From NCBI GenBank assembly GCA_029224185.1, contig CM055197.1, forward strand, positions 21,501,490 to 21,565,489: DNA of 64,000 nucleotides, written 5' to 3'. The DNA is from Karalla daura (lineage: Eukaryota; Chordata; Actinopteri; Chaetodontiformes; Leiognathidae). How positions within the stretch are numbered: position 1 is the first letter of the stretch; the number at the start of each line of letters is the position of its first letter. Position numbers and translations under genes: made by a program. Positions 48,594-58,966 of the stretch are shown in pieces. Under the pieces are notes generated by a model. The model did not search any database. It worked only from the letters and a program-made list of their open reading frames with translations, and was not told where the DNA came from.

Positions 48594-49286
48594 CATTCAA
48601 AGAGACTGCACCACTAAAACAAACAAAAAAAAAACTGACTAAACATCCTTTAAAATTTTGATCCCAAGAAGGTAGGTCACTTCTTTATTTGCATTGTGTC
48701 TTAAAAGGTTTTGCATAATGAGGGGTGTTTGTCTGCCTTGGCTATTCTCTTTATCCAGGGTAGGTGGAGTGAAGCACTGCCAAGATGACTGTTAATGAGC
48801 TTCATCATTTTGGAAATGGTGATCTCACATAGACTTTTCCAACACTTTCATACAGTCAGAGGCCCATCCTGGGGTTGGCTATCCAACCTTAAGATATTGA
48901 ACAGCTGGGACTGTTGGCCCAGCACTGACAAAATCTCCTATTTTGAAAAAAAATCTTAACATTTAAAACAGGTCATGTTGGCTGTGACACTGAGGAGTGT
49001 CATCATAGGCTGGCCCCTCGGTCCCTCATACAGAGTATTCAGTGGAGAGATGGATGGAGGAAATCCTTCCTTCCCATCAACCACCTCATTAGTCCCTCTC
49101 CGCTATAAAGCCGTCCCATCAGGCCGCACTGTCATAACTCACTTTGCAGCATTGATTTTAATCATGGCAAATGTAAACATACGTATTATCAATATCAGTG
49201 TACAAAATAACGCTGTAATATGCAATTACTGACTGCCATTGATTTTTTTCCCGCTCCCTCCTCTTTTTGCTGCCCCCCACACCCCA

Positions 49287-49288
<2 letters not shown>
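48593..49288. promoter_or_regulatory. Unique DNA with candidate conserved block at 49095-49235
   Basis: The later part contains CATTGATTTTAATCATGGCA, ATACGTATTATCAATATCAG and ATATGCAATTACTGACTGCC, dense TAAT and GATA-like words. The 85-codon frame at 48975-49232 is more likely to be incidental to this non-coding texture than a gene. Confidence 0.3.

Positions 49289-49317
<29 letters not shown>
49289..49317. repeat. (AC)n microsatellite
   Basis: About 14 units after a CCCCAC lead-in. Confidence 0.95.
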
Positions 49318-49318
<1 letters not shown>

Positions 49319-49653
49319 TCACACACACAGGCACAGAGACACACATCTCGCCTCTTCAATGTAATCATGGGACCGTACGACTTGCTACTGATTTAATGTT
49401 ATATATAAATATATATAGCAGGGAGCCAGGCACTGGCTGAATATTACAGAGGTGATTTTCATACATTTCAATGCAGGGAGTGTGTGAATGTTTAGCCTGG
49501 AGGGTAGGTGAAACCAGGACAATGAGGAAGACTTTATTGTGGTGAACAGGAGGGCACAACAATCAACACATACACCTCTGCTTTTTTTAAAACTCTTTTC
49601 CACAGAGCTTCACCTTTAGACCATACTTGTGTGTGTGTGAGTTTTTCATTATC
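49318..49653. other. Unique DNA, possibly conserved
   Basis: 49358-49520 (GTAATCATGGGACCGTACG, CATTTCAATGCAGGGAGTG) has the same sober texture as the candidate regulatory blocks. No gene recognised. Confidence 0.3.
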
Positions 49654-49740
49654 ATATACTATTATTATTATCATTATGATTATTATGATTATTGTCATTA
49701 TGATTATGATGATGATGATTATTATTATTATTATTATTGC

Positions 49741-49779
<39 letters not shown>

Positions 49780-49780
49780 C
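49654..49780. repeat. (ATT)n trinucleotide array with GAT variants
   Basis: Imperfect ATT/GAT units, then a pure TTA stretch, followed by a short TCTACA repeat to about 49800. Confidence 0.95.
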
Positions 49781-50188
49781 TACATCTACATCTACATCTA
49801 CAATCTATGATGTAAATATACATTGCATTGATGGAACTCTTGCTAATGGGATGACCTCTTCAGCATAATATGAACTTGAAAATATTTTTCTGACATATTG
49901 TTAACAGAATACACACTTTGTTAAAATAATAACATGCAATTAAATTGGAAATGAACTCTGTTCTCAGTTTCTAATCAAACACATAATCAGACCTTTCCCT
50001 TTTGGGGATATCAGTGTTCTCTTCTGTAGTTTGTAATAATAAACAAAATAATAATAATTAGTTTGTAATTTAACTTTGTTTTCCCTATCTTTGGCCTTTT
50101 GATAAATTCTGCCTGATTTTTTTCTCAGCCACAAGGCTTTTCAGTGAACACACAGTTTAATTGGGAGAGGTTTGTTTTATTTGCTTAC
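49781..50188. other. Unassigned AT-rich DNA
   Basis: Nothing recognised. On the minus strand this would be the intron following the exon candidate. Confidence 0.4.
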
Positions 50189-50356
50189 GGAACAGCCCTT
50201 TAGGGTGGCCTGGCCCGGCCCGGTGATATACAGGTACACAGATTTACAGGTGCTGTTGGCTGGGAGCTCAGCGGGTACGGAGTCATTACCCGGTGCAGCA
50301 GTCATGTAGCTCATCAGTTTCACAAACTTGTGAAAGTTGGTCCCACACTCCAGTGT
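50189..50356 (-). CDS. Candidate internal coding exon of an unidentified (probably secreted or membrane) protein
   Basis: On the minus strand a pyrimidine-rich stretch ending TTTCATGTACAG precedes 168 bases (56 whole codons, phase 0 at both ends), which are followed by a GTAAGC donor. The peptide begins TLECGTNFHKFVKLMSYM and ends YLYITGPGQATLKGCS. It has four cysteines (4, 37 and 55, plus one more only if the upstream frame is read) and two N-glycosylation sequons (NDS, NST). About two thirds of third codon positions are G or C by my count, although the surroundings are AT-rich. The open frame continues upstream (to 50548), but as pyrimidine-rich intron-like sequence. I do not recognise the family. 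If real, it is one exon of a gene with very long introns, since no partner exon is evident nearby. A chance open frame remains possible. Confidence 0.4.
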
Positions 50357-52020
50357 CTGTACATGAAACAGCTTGCAAAAGACAGGGTGACGAAGACTCG
50401 GACTATCAAGGAGAGGTAAAAGTTCAGAGGGGAGAGTAAGAAAGAAAGTAAGATCATATTGAATGAAATAACAGTGACACGAATGAATTACATTGAGGGG
50501 CATACAAACGGGCTGCCACCTAAAACGGAGAAAAGGAAGGAGTTGCATGAGGGTAGTGAAGAGGAGGTGGCTTTTTTTATATTTTGCCTGGACAAATGGA
50601 GTCCTTCATAGGTGTTAAGCCAATGGAAAAGTAGGCTGAATAAATGATTAACTACATCACACATTCAGTTTTTATATGGCTAATACATCACTGCCTTGCT
50701 CACAGCGCAATCTCACACTTATGGAATGCATCTAATACATAACCATAATGCAGGCAAGGCAACATGGGCTTATATATTAGGACATTTGCTCGATATGATG
50801 ATGTTCATCATAGCTCGCGAATCATCTGCTGGTCACATGCACATAAACAGAACTGTGGGTCACATCTCGAGGACTTTACAAAGTAGGAGCCTTGCGCAGT
50901 CTAGTCAAATTATTTCTTTATTTCCATTTTTTATCCACTTATCATAAATCACAACCTTGATCATTTTTAATTTGTGCATATGGCATGCATATTAAAAACG
51001 CAAACACTAATTTTGCCATGATGAATAACATGACACATCGTCTCATATTTTCCCCACCCTTGTCCTATCAGCTGTTATATCAAAATGTATATCAAAATGC
51101 TTTGTTCTCTGGTTTCATCCCGAACAGTTCTAATGAGGACAAACTGCTCCCTGGTTGAGCCCAGAATGGCTCCACTGACTCCGAAAAGAACTAAAATGGC
51201 TGAATGGAAATGAGAGGGTCACCCCTCAGCATCAATTCTCATATTACCACCGGCTCACACAAACACACATACACATGCATACACACAAACACAGATGCGA
51301 CCACACGCACACAAATGACTAATGCATACTGAGGTGTCAAAGACGCATAACAGTGACAGCAGTCATCTCTCTAACCATTTCTCATCTCTAATATGATTTG
51401 AATCTCTCTCTCGCCCTCTCCCTGCTGCTCTTGCTCTCTCATCTCTTATTATTATCATCTGAATAGCCAGCAGGTGATGGGATGTTGGACCAGGGATCAA
51501 ATTGAGAAAATGTATTAGGAAAAGTAGAATAACTGACCAGTAACCTTGTTAGCATATCCACACAAAGGCAGGCAAATGGTAATGTATTTATGATTTTTTT
51601 AAAATATATTTTGCGGTTATGTACGATTGGTAATACCGACACGTGATAATTTAGTTGTGATTATCATTTCTTATATTTCTTCGAATTTGAAAACTGCATT
51701 TTCATATAACTGCTCCTGAGAGAATATCCTATATCATTATGGGAAGGGATGAGTCTGTGCTATGCAAAATGTTCATGGCATAACTGACACAAGGCAGTAG
51801 TTGTCGTAAGGGTTAGAGATCCTGCCAATTTAAGATATTTAAGATTCTAAAATATAGAATGAGATGTGTAAAATGAGAATCGACATCCCTGAATTTACCA
51901 AATTACGTATTATGAGGTTAATATTTTTCAAAACAATCACTTTAAAAAGTAAAGAACACTCCGTCAACTTTCTTCTCATGCATTTATTTGAAGTCTTAAC
52001 ATTTCTGGCTCAATCATTAA
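50357..52020. other. Unique DNA with regulatory-looking stretches
   Basis: 50640-50900 (TTGCTCGATATGATGATGTT, TCACATGCACATAAACAGAA) and 50950-51240 (TTAATTTGTGCATATGGCAT, CTAATTTTGCCATGATGAAT) are sober unique sequences. A CA/CG-rich tract lies at 51257-51312 and CT-rich DNA at 51400-51435. No gene recognised. Confidence 0.35.
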
Positions 52021-52480
52021 AACCCTTCTCAACTCAACTCAACTTTGGCGACTCTATCTTACGGAATGTGAAGCTAGCAAGTCCCACTGCCATAGTCTGC
52101 ATCCCGGGGCGCAGAGTGGGCGACATTGAGTCCAAATTGAAGCTGCTGGCTAAGGTTAAGAGTAAATATTCAGTGGCCAAAAGTGTTCAGTGGCCAAAAC
52201 AATGTTGGACACCGTAGTTTTCTCCAACCCCGTGGTCAATCTGGCAAGTGATAACATGTTTAGCTGTACATCACCATTTCACCACTGGTTATTGCGGTGG
52301 TGTCCCACAAATGGTGTGGGCTTTATAGACAACTGACAAACTTTCTGGGGTAGACCTGGTCTCATTAGGAGGGACTGCATCCACCCCACTTTGGAAAGAG
52401 CAGCCCAACTCTCTAGCAACCTGGCGTAGTGCATTAGGCCTCCCCCACTCTGACTCAAGAGTTGAGACCAGGAGGCAGAG
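52021..52480 (+). pseudogene. L2-type LINE ORF1 esterase (SGNH hydrolase) relic, copy D
   Basis: Plus-strand fragment of the first open frame of the same L2 family. FGDSILRNVKLASPTAIVC (52044-52100) carries the nucleophile-type GDS motif of SGNH/GDSL esterases, with the serine at 52053-52055. GDIESKLKLLAKVKSKYS follows. A deletion near 52190 removes the block-III (GGND-like) region. MLDTVVFSNPVVNLASDNMF then leads to GLIRRDCIHPT (52355-52390), which holds the D-x-x-H pair of the catalytic triad (D at 52373, H at 52382). It ends in the GTTGAGACCAGGAGGCAGAG junction also present in copy B. These esterase domains are known in ORF1 of L2/CR1-type LINEs; here it is broken. Confidence 0.75.
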
Positions 52481-52563
52481 TTGTATATATATGTAATATA
52501 TCAGGCTATTCAGAATAGAGCCCTCATCATGTCTAGCACATTTCAAGGTGCTGGACATGGACA
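52481..52563. other. Linker before tandem repeat
   Basis: Short unassigned sequence. Confidence 0.4.
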
Positions 52564-52735
52564 TTCCTTGCAACTTTGTTGCTCGGACCCTGAAAAAGAA
52601 ACATAGCAGTTTCAATAGGTTCCTTGCAACTTTGTTGCTCGGACCCTAATAAAAAGAAACAATACAGTTTTAATAGGATTCTCACAATTTCGTTGCTTGA
52701 ACCCTAATAATAGAATAATAATATAGGCCCTAGGC
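52564..52735. repeat. Three tandem copies of a 56-59 bp unit
   Basis: Units start at 52564, 52620 and 52679, each containing TTGCAACTTTGTTGCTCGGA (third copy diverged) followed by CCCTAATAA-like and AGAAACA words. The last unit is truncated into AATAATA. Confidence 0.85.
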
Positions 52736-52995
52736 CATCCCAAGACCCCTCTTTTTTATCCCACTTTATCCCCAGGATTCTGTTCTGGACTGAGCAGCAT
52801 CCCTGTGACTCAATGATTATGAACCCCCCCTCTCTCATCTGCAACCGCTCTCCCCCTCTTCTCAAACTAAATCGGTCGAGGCAGGGACTGACAGAGGTGG
52901 ATAGTAACACTCTACGTGTACTCTTTTATATTTACTTCAGGAACTTTACAGATACATTGTACTTGTAAGAGAAGTAAAATTCAACCTGACACGGC
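52736..52995. other. Unassigned DNA
   Basis: Nothing recognised. Confidence 0.4.
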
Positions 52996-53047
<52 letters not shown>

Positions 53048-53048
53048 G

Positions 53049-53089
<41 letters not shown>
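52996..53089. repeat. (GATA)n microsatellite
   Basis: About 23 units with a single GATG interruption. Confidence 0.95.
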
Positions 53090-53099
53090 CGAATGATTT

Positions 53100-53735
53100 C
53101 AAGTTGTTGCCACAACTGTTGTCACATTCTGCACACTTTCACTCACTCTCACTGGTTCTTTTCTCTCAATTACTTTCTCCTTGTCCTGCCTCCTGGATCT
53201 TTCTGTTCATCCTACCACACTCTTTGCTTCTCTCATTATCCGGGTTCATTTACTCCTCTTAGACCCACCTTCCTTGCCAGATTGTCAGTGTTCGTTGCCT
53301 GACCTTCCAGCACGTGTCCCAGTTCTGTTCTGCCAGCGTTTTCCTGTCCTGACTCCGTCCTGCCTTGCTCCGGTCGCCTGTTGCTCCAGCTGCCTTCAAC
53401 ATTGCTCAGTGTTTGGATCTGCTGCTGCTCTCGTCTCGACCTCGTGCTCCAGTCCCAGGTATTCCACTCCCCGCTGTCCTCGGAGCCGACCGCACTCCCA
53501 CCCCAGTGCGCCGATCATCCATCGCTGTCCTCGGAGCAATCCCGGGTCCAGTGCACCGATCACTCCCCGCTCCTGGGGGTCACTCCTCTGTGTTCGGTAC
53601 CAGCATCGAGGACCGATCACTCGGTACCTTGCTGAGGACCCAGACATTTAATAAAGAACTTTTGAGACTTGGTCCCTGTGTCGCGTGCGATTAAGTCCAC
53701 CAGCTCCGCTTGTGTCAACTGTACTTGTCAATAAA
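53100..53735 (+). mobile_element. Probable LTR-like sequence
   Basis: GC-richer, CpG-containing and pyrimidine-rich, with internally repeated words (CGCTGTCCTCGGAGC at about 53475 and 53523; CACCGATCACTCC). An AATAAAG polyadenylation signal at about 53649 is followed by TTGGTCCCTGTGTCGCGTGC, as in R-U5 regions. The overlapping open frames (up to 156 codons) lack domains. Ends and target duplication were not found. Confidence 0.4.
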
Positions 53736-54857
53736 CAATGTATTTGATTATGTCGAAAATAAAAAGGGCTCTCCCTGGATGGCATACTATCAAATGCCCA
53801 TTTCATGGTTTGACAACATCAGATTGGTGGTGGACAGATCAGAAGTGGACTTTTTGCCACATAAAAAACTCAATTATTATCTTTGAAAATTTAAGTTACC
53901 TCATGATGATCTTTATTATCTTGCTATTACATGCCAATATTTTCAGTATGATGTAAAATGAGTGTTGTGCTCATTTTAGATATATACAACATCCTTGTCT
54001 TTTACTGCAAATTTTCTTGAGGCAGCAGTTGCACTTTTCATATTTTTAGAAATAAATCGCACTCAAATTGATATTTAAATATATACTCCATGCCTCACCA
54101 TGCCTGTATTTGACCATGCAATCTTGAAAGCAAGTGGTTGGCCCAACTGTTCTCGCAAACCATGTGAAACAATGCAGATGGCACTAAATATTACCTCACT
54201 TTAACTCTCTCTTTGGCCCATTGTGCCTCTGATTCTCTCTGTACATACTGGTCACTCTTTGTTTTCTCTCCTTCTCTCTCATCTCCTTCCTCAAAGGAGT
54301 GTTAGAAAGCAGCAGAGGAATCATAGAGCCATCAAAAGCTGCCAGCTGTAGGAAATGCCTTCATTTGCACCATGCTAGCCTGACACCTGAGCTCTAGACT
54401 TCTCAATCTGTGCCCGTGTTTGTGTGTGTGTATGAATGAGATTGATAGTCAGCCATCCCAGGTCGCCAGCAGGTCTGTTTTTAAATTGTCTGTATATATG
54501 TGTGTGTGTATGTGTGTGTGGCTGTGGCTGTGGCTGTGGCTGTGGGCCTGTGCCCCATCCATCAGCATTAAGATGGTACATTACTGTTAATGAATGATAT
54601 TTGTGTTCAGCATGTATGTCAGACGGGAGGATCGTGGTGGCAAAACAAGCCCTCCCCAATCACTTCACCTCTAGCCTCCTCACTTTCTTTGTCAGGCTCT
54701 CGCCTGTTTTGCATTTTGTGGATTTATTCAGCTTTGGATAACCTATTTTAGCTGTTATACCTAAAAAATGATTTGTGTTTCTTTTTTTTTCATTTGCAGT
54801 TTTCACTCATGTATATGCCCAGTGAATGTTCATCCCCTGTCATAATTACTTACATTT
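53736..54857. other. Unassigned DNA with GT and GGCTGT repeats
   Basis: GT-rich at 54500-54520 and four GGCTGT units at about 54521-54545. Otherwise unique AT-rich sequence with no gene. Confidence 0.4.
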
Positions 54858-55164
54858 AGGATTCACACTCAACTCAACCCAACTCAACTTTATTTGTTTT
54901 AAGTGCCAGTTCATTACTGTTGTGATCTCAAGGCACTTAACAAAGAGAGCAACAATATGTACATAGTAAGAAACCCCTGTCCCTCGCAAAGGCTGAGGAA
55001 CAACTCCCAAGAAAAAAAACCTTGACAGGGAAAAAAAGGTGAGAAATCTCAAGGTGAGAGACAGAGGAGGGGATCCTCACCCAGGACAGACAGGAGGGCA
55101 CAAGACAGCACAGAGAGATAAATGTACTAATGGCTAACAGTTTAGAATATAGATTTATCAGAAG

Positions 55165-55678
55165 TTGAATCAGCCCAGAGCAGAAAGTGGGAGGAGCCGC
55201 AGTGGGAAGAGCCGGGCTGAAGGATGGAGTCCATCCAGCTCAGCATCTATGGAATCTGGGAAGGGAAGACCGGAGAAAGGTGGAATGCCCTCTTCAGGTC
55301 GGTGGAGAGCCCCTGCCTCAGGTGGAGGAGTTTAAGTATCTTGGGGTCTTGTTCATGAGTGAGGGAAGGATGGAGCGAGAGATCGACAGACGGATCGGTG
55401 CAGCGGCTGCAGTAATGCGGTCACTGTATCGGTCCGTCGTGGTGAAGACGGAGCTGAGCCAAAAGGCGAAGCTCTCGATTTACCGGTCGATCTACGCTCC
55501 TACCCTCACCTATGGTCGTGAACTCTGGGTCATGACCGAAAGAATGAGATCCCGGATAGAAGCGGCTGAAATGGGTTTCCTCCGCAGGGTGGCGGGGCGC
55601 TCCCTTAGAGATAGGGTGAGGAGCTCTGTCACCCGGGAGGAGCTCGGAGTAGAGCCAATCAAAAAGGAGGGTTTTTAA
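55165..55678 (+). pseudogene. RTE/Rex3-like LINE C-terminal fragment nested in L2 copy C
   Basis: A 164-codon plus-strand frame contains KVECPLQVGGEPLPQVEEFK, YLGVLFMSEGRMEREIDRRI, GAAAAVMRSLYRSVVVK, KAKLSIYRSIYAPTLTYG, ELWVMT and FLRRVAGRSLRDRVRSSVTR, the region after the reverse transcriptase core in this fish RTE-type family. The reading frame is intact over more than 140 codons, so this insertion is younger than its L2 host. The N-terminal RT (with its catalytic box) and the last C-terminal part are missing. It is the same family as the relic at 5.1-5.9 kb. Confidence 0.85.
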
Positions 55679-56100
55679 CCTACTCTTGAAGGTAGAAAAG
55701 GTGTGAAGGTAGGTAGAGAAGGTGTCTGCCTCCCGGACTGAAACTGGTAGATGGTTCCACTGCAGAGGGCCTTGGTTTTATCAGGTCTGAAATATAAGAG
55801 GGTGCCAAATCATGAAGACCTTTATAGAGAAGGAGGAGGATATTGAACTAAATCCTGAATGGTACAGGAAGCCAGTGCAAGGAGGCCAGAACTGGAAAGA
55901 TATGATCTCTCTTTCTAGCTTTAGTCAGGACACAAGCTGCCGTGTTCTGAATGAGCTGCAGAGTTCTCAACGACCTATTGGAGCTTCCAGCCAGTAAAGA
56001 GTTGCAGTAGAAATGGTCAGGCGTTACACCATAAGGTCCAGGGTGTGATTAAAGCAGTGCGTGGGTTCATGCACATGCTGGCAGAAGCCAATGGACTCTA

Positions 56101-56820
56101 CTATAGAAGTGAATGCTGTGCACTGACTACATCTACATGAATATTGAAGTCACAGATGATAATGATTTTGTTGGTTTTGAGAACTAAGTTTGAAAGAAAT
56201 TCAGGAAATTCAGACAGAAAATCTGAATAGGGGCCTGGAGTCCGATACACTACGACAAGTAGGACATGCTGTGTCCTCAAGCTTTGGTGACCCAAGCTGA
56301 TGATAAGGCTTTCAAATGAATTATAAACAATATTAGGTTTAGGGGTAATTAAAAGACTACGATCAAAGCCGGGACACCACCTCGATAACCAGCGGTTAAA
56401 TGATGATGTACGGCTAAACATATCATCACTTGCCAGATTGGGGAGGGGGCCGGAGAAAACTATGGTGTCCAACATTGTTTTGACCATTGAATGCATCGAC
56501 TCCACACTAACTTTAGTGACCTCCATTTGACGTAACCGCAGGTCATTGGCGCCGACATGGATAATGATTTTGCGATATCTGTGCTTAGCCTTAGCCAGCA
56601 GCTTTAATTTAGACTCAACGTTGCCTGCTCTGGCCCCCGCGATGCAGTCTATGGCCCTTGAACTCGCTAACTTCACATTCCGTAAGATAGAGTCGGCAAT
56701 GACCAGAGGTTCATCCTCGGCGGGTTTGTTGCCGAGCGGGGAGAACCTATTGGAAGTGGGAAGCGTTAGGTGGGCCTTGGTGGACTTTGGCCAAGAACTA
56801 TGCTTCCCTCTGACAGTCAC
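56101..56820 (-). CDS. 239-codon open frame: LINE ORF1 esterase fused to ORF2 endonuclease
   Basis: The longest real open frame in the window lies inside L2 copy C. Residues 1-45 are a basic linker. About 40-150 is the SGNH/GDSL esterase (ADSILRN, HVGANDLR). From residue 151 the sequence is endonuclease (FDRSLLITPKPNIVYNSFES, VVVYRTPGPYSD, and CDFNIHVDVV, where the usual G before DFN is C). The fusion point WCP/GFDR at 56370 is in frame. The esterase lacks its D-x-x-H end, the endonuclease lacks both its start and its end, and the enclosing element has no RT. A product, if made, would probably be inactive. There is no sign of its own promoter. Confidence 0.5.
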   Translation of the reverse strand: MTVRGKHSSWPKSTKAHLTLPTSNRFSPLGNKPAEDEPLVIADSILRNVKLASSRAIDCIAGARAGNVESKLKLLAKAKHRYRKIIIHVGANDLRLRQMEVTKVSVESMHSMVKTMLDTIVFSGPLPNLASDDMFSRTSSFNRWLSRWCPGFDRSLLITPKPNIVYNSFESLIISLGHQSLRTQHVLLVVVYRTPGPYSDFLSEFPEFLSNLVLKTNKIIIICDFNIHVDVVSAQHSLL

Positions 56821-57112
56821 CCAGCGTCCCTGTGTTCCCAGCTGCTCGGGAGAAGCCGGAGGGGAGCTAAGGGGAGCAAAGCTAAGCGGCTCCGTGGTGG
56901 CTAATGGGCGCTGGCTAACTATGGCTTACAGTTTTGCTACCACGGTGCAGCGCTGGGCTTCCAGATCACTAAGCCTGGCCCCCAACCTGACCAATAAACT
57001 ACAGTGCTTACACATATCACCCTCTGAAGCCATTGCTAATGCTAACAGTTACCAAATGAGGCTAGCGCTAACAGTTAGCGCTACGGGAGCAAGGGTGATA
57101 GAAGGACACTAG

Positions 57113-57289
57113 GAGTGGCGTAGGAAGCGGGTCAGGGAGAGAGCAGGACCCGAAAACAGGATAGAGTGCTCGAGTGGCACACGCAGGGTAATTTAATCGT
57201 GGAAAATCAAAGAAAAGACACAAAGGATAGGAGTCAGGATAGAGCAGAAACTGAAGCAGTGCTGTTGGCAGTTAGCAGGAAGTGACGCT
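57113..57289. other. Short linker between two LINE relics
   Basis: Nothing recognised beyond AGAGAGCAGGACCCGAAAAC, which may be part of an LTR or other repeat. Confidence 0.3.
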
Positions 57290-58075
57290 TACCGGACGTG
57301 ACGCAGGAGGAGGAGCTGACCTCTGACCAGTTGGCCACTGACCTCTGGCCTTGCCTTTCTGGGACCAAAAACAATGACTTCTGTCTTAACTTCATTGAGC
57401 TGGATAAAATTCTGGCCCATCCACTGTTTGACCTGTTGGATACACTCAGGCAGTGACAGTAGTGGACTGTAGTCATGTGGTGACACTGTAATGTAGAGTT
57501 GTGTGTCATCAGCATAGGAGTGGTGAGAGACGTTATATTGTTCCATGATCTGGACCAGTGGAAGCATATAGATGTTGAGCAAAAGTGGCCCGAGTATAGA
57601 GCCTTGAGGGACCCCACATCTTTGTTCACTCAGATTCAAAATTTCTTAGCGAGACAAAAAAGTCATGATACTCAAGGTAAGATTTGAACCAATTTAATAC
57701 TGTACCAGAAATTCCAACCCACTCCTCCAGTCTGTTAAAATCTTGTGATCGACTGTATCAGTATGCAGCACTATGATCCAGTAGTACCAATACTGAAGTT
57801 ATTAATGCATCAGTATTAGGGTGTATGTCATTAAACACCTTAATAAGTGTAGTTTCGATGCTGTGGTGTGGTCGAAAACCCGACTGGAAAGGACTGAAGA
57901 GATTGCTTTTGGTCAAGAAAGAGTGAATCTGTTTATAGACAACTCTCTCATTGATCTTTGACAAAAATGCAAGATTAGAGATGGGTCTGAATTTACTTAT
58001 TACTGAAACATCCAGATTAGGCTTTTTTTAAAATAGGTTTGATTACTGCAGTTTTCAGGGCCCTGGGAAGCCCTG
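57290..58075 (-). pseudogene. L2-type LINE reverse transcriptase core, different subfamily
   Basis: Minus strand, 5'- and 3'-truncated: INERVVYKQIHSFLTKSNLF with SPFQSGFRPHHSIETTLIKV (57950-57850, RT motifs 0-2), VLVLLDHSAAY (motif A damaged, about 57805-57775), then RCGVPQGSILGPLLLNIYML (57625-57565, motif B), HHSYADDTQLYITVSPHDY (YADD intact at 57505-57516), and QWMGQNFIQLNEVKTEVIVF (about 57420-57365). Stops near 57770 and 57650 break the frame. It differs in sequence from copies A-D and is a separate insertion beside copy C. Confidence 0.85.
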
Positions 58076-58966
58076 AAGTTCGCCTAGTTCATGGCTGTGA
58101 GAGACATCGTGGAGAGCATGGAAAATAAAACACACTTCATGTTCATTTTGTGACACTACAGGAATAAAAAAAAACAACCACTTCCGTGTCCAGTATTCTG
58201 TCGTGCACCTGAACACAACGCAGTGCAGTCAGGGCCAGCTGTTCCGGCTACAGCCAGACACACCAATATCACAGTACATGTAAAAACTGTTTCAATTTCA
58301 GCAGGCATTTATTTGTGAATTGATATTTCCAGAACATTTCAAATTATGTGTACCACTATTATAGAATCAAATTGGATCCGAAAATAATGGTAATTTCTCT
58401 CAGATCATTCCTCCGGTGATTGTGAGGGCATTGCTGGCCCTCCTGCTACTACTGGTGCTGCTTCAACCAGTGGTATGTACTGTACAAAAGATGGTTTGTG
58501 TTTATTTGTAGGGCTCCAGAAAATAGAATATATCAACTGAATATTGTAATTTGATTTGGTGCGCAGAGAGGCAGGAGGAAGACAGGGAGGGTGGATGGTG
58601 GGGAGAAAGATGATGAAAAATGATGGAAGAGCTCCTCATCCAGAGGCTGCAGGAGCCACCTGCTCCCAGGCATGTCCACCTGGGAAGAGGCGAAGTTTCT
58701 TGTGAGTCCGGCTCCTTTCCTCCATAGGCTGCCACCGCAACAAAGAAAACATTTTGAATTTCAAATTCATAAATTAATACAAGTCAGGTCGATATGAGTA
58801 ACATTAAATTTGGACAGTCTGGGGTGACAGCCTCTGCTGGGAACGAGCCAGGCTGATTTTATTTTTGTAGTTTGACTGTTTTTTGTTGTGTTTGTATTCA
58901 TGTTTATACATATATATTGTATTGTGTTATGTTATACATTATCATCATAATATATACTATTCAAAT
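58076..58966. other. Unassigned DNA
   Basis: No gene or element recognised. Confidence 0.4.

Larger units (their letters stand above)
54858..57112 (-). pseudogene. L2-type LINE, near full span but internally deleted, copy C
   Basis: Minus strand, from 57112 downward. There is a 5' UTR with GCGCTAACTGTTAGCGCTAG; an ORF1 start ATG at 57033 (MASEGDMCKHCSLLVRLGAR, then a stop); the SGNH esterase domain (56730-56370) with ADSILRN (serine at 56689-56691) and IIIHVGANDLR; and a deletion at 56370 fusing it to the ORF2 endonuclease (56369-56110). A second deletion jumps to the far C-terminus (about 56030-55690: NTAACVLTKARKRDHIFPVL, then ASLHWLPVPFRI). An RTE fragment is inserted at about 55165-55678. 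The 3' UTR follows, with TTGTTAAGTGCCTTGAGATC and a TTGAGTTGGGTTGAG tail ending at 54858. The whole RT core is missing, so it is dead. Confidence 0.85.

Noticed and set aside
49627..49815. Tyrosine/aspartate-rich frame
   Set aside because: Translation of ATT/GAT trinucleotide repeats.
53181..53694. Proline/serine-rich frames of up to 156 codons in three frames
   Set aside because: Several frames are open at once in GC-rich LTR-like sequence, which argues against a real gene.
54790..54860. Acceptor TTTCATTTGCAG with a 19-codon frame
   Set aside because: Too short, and it abuts an L2 tail.
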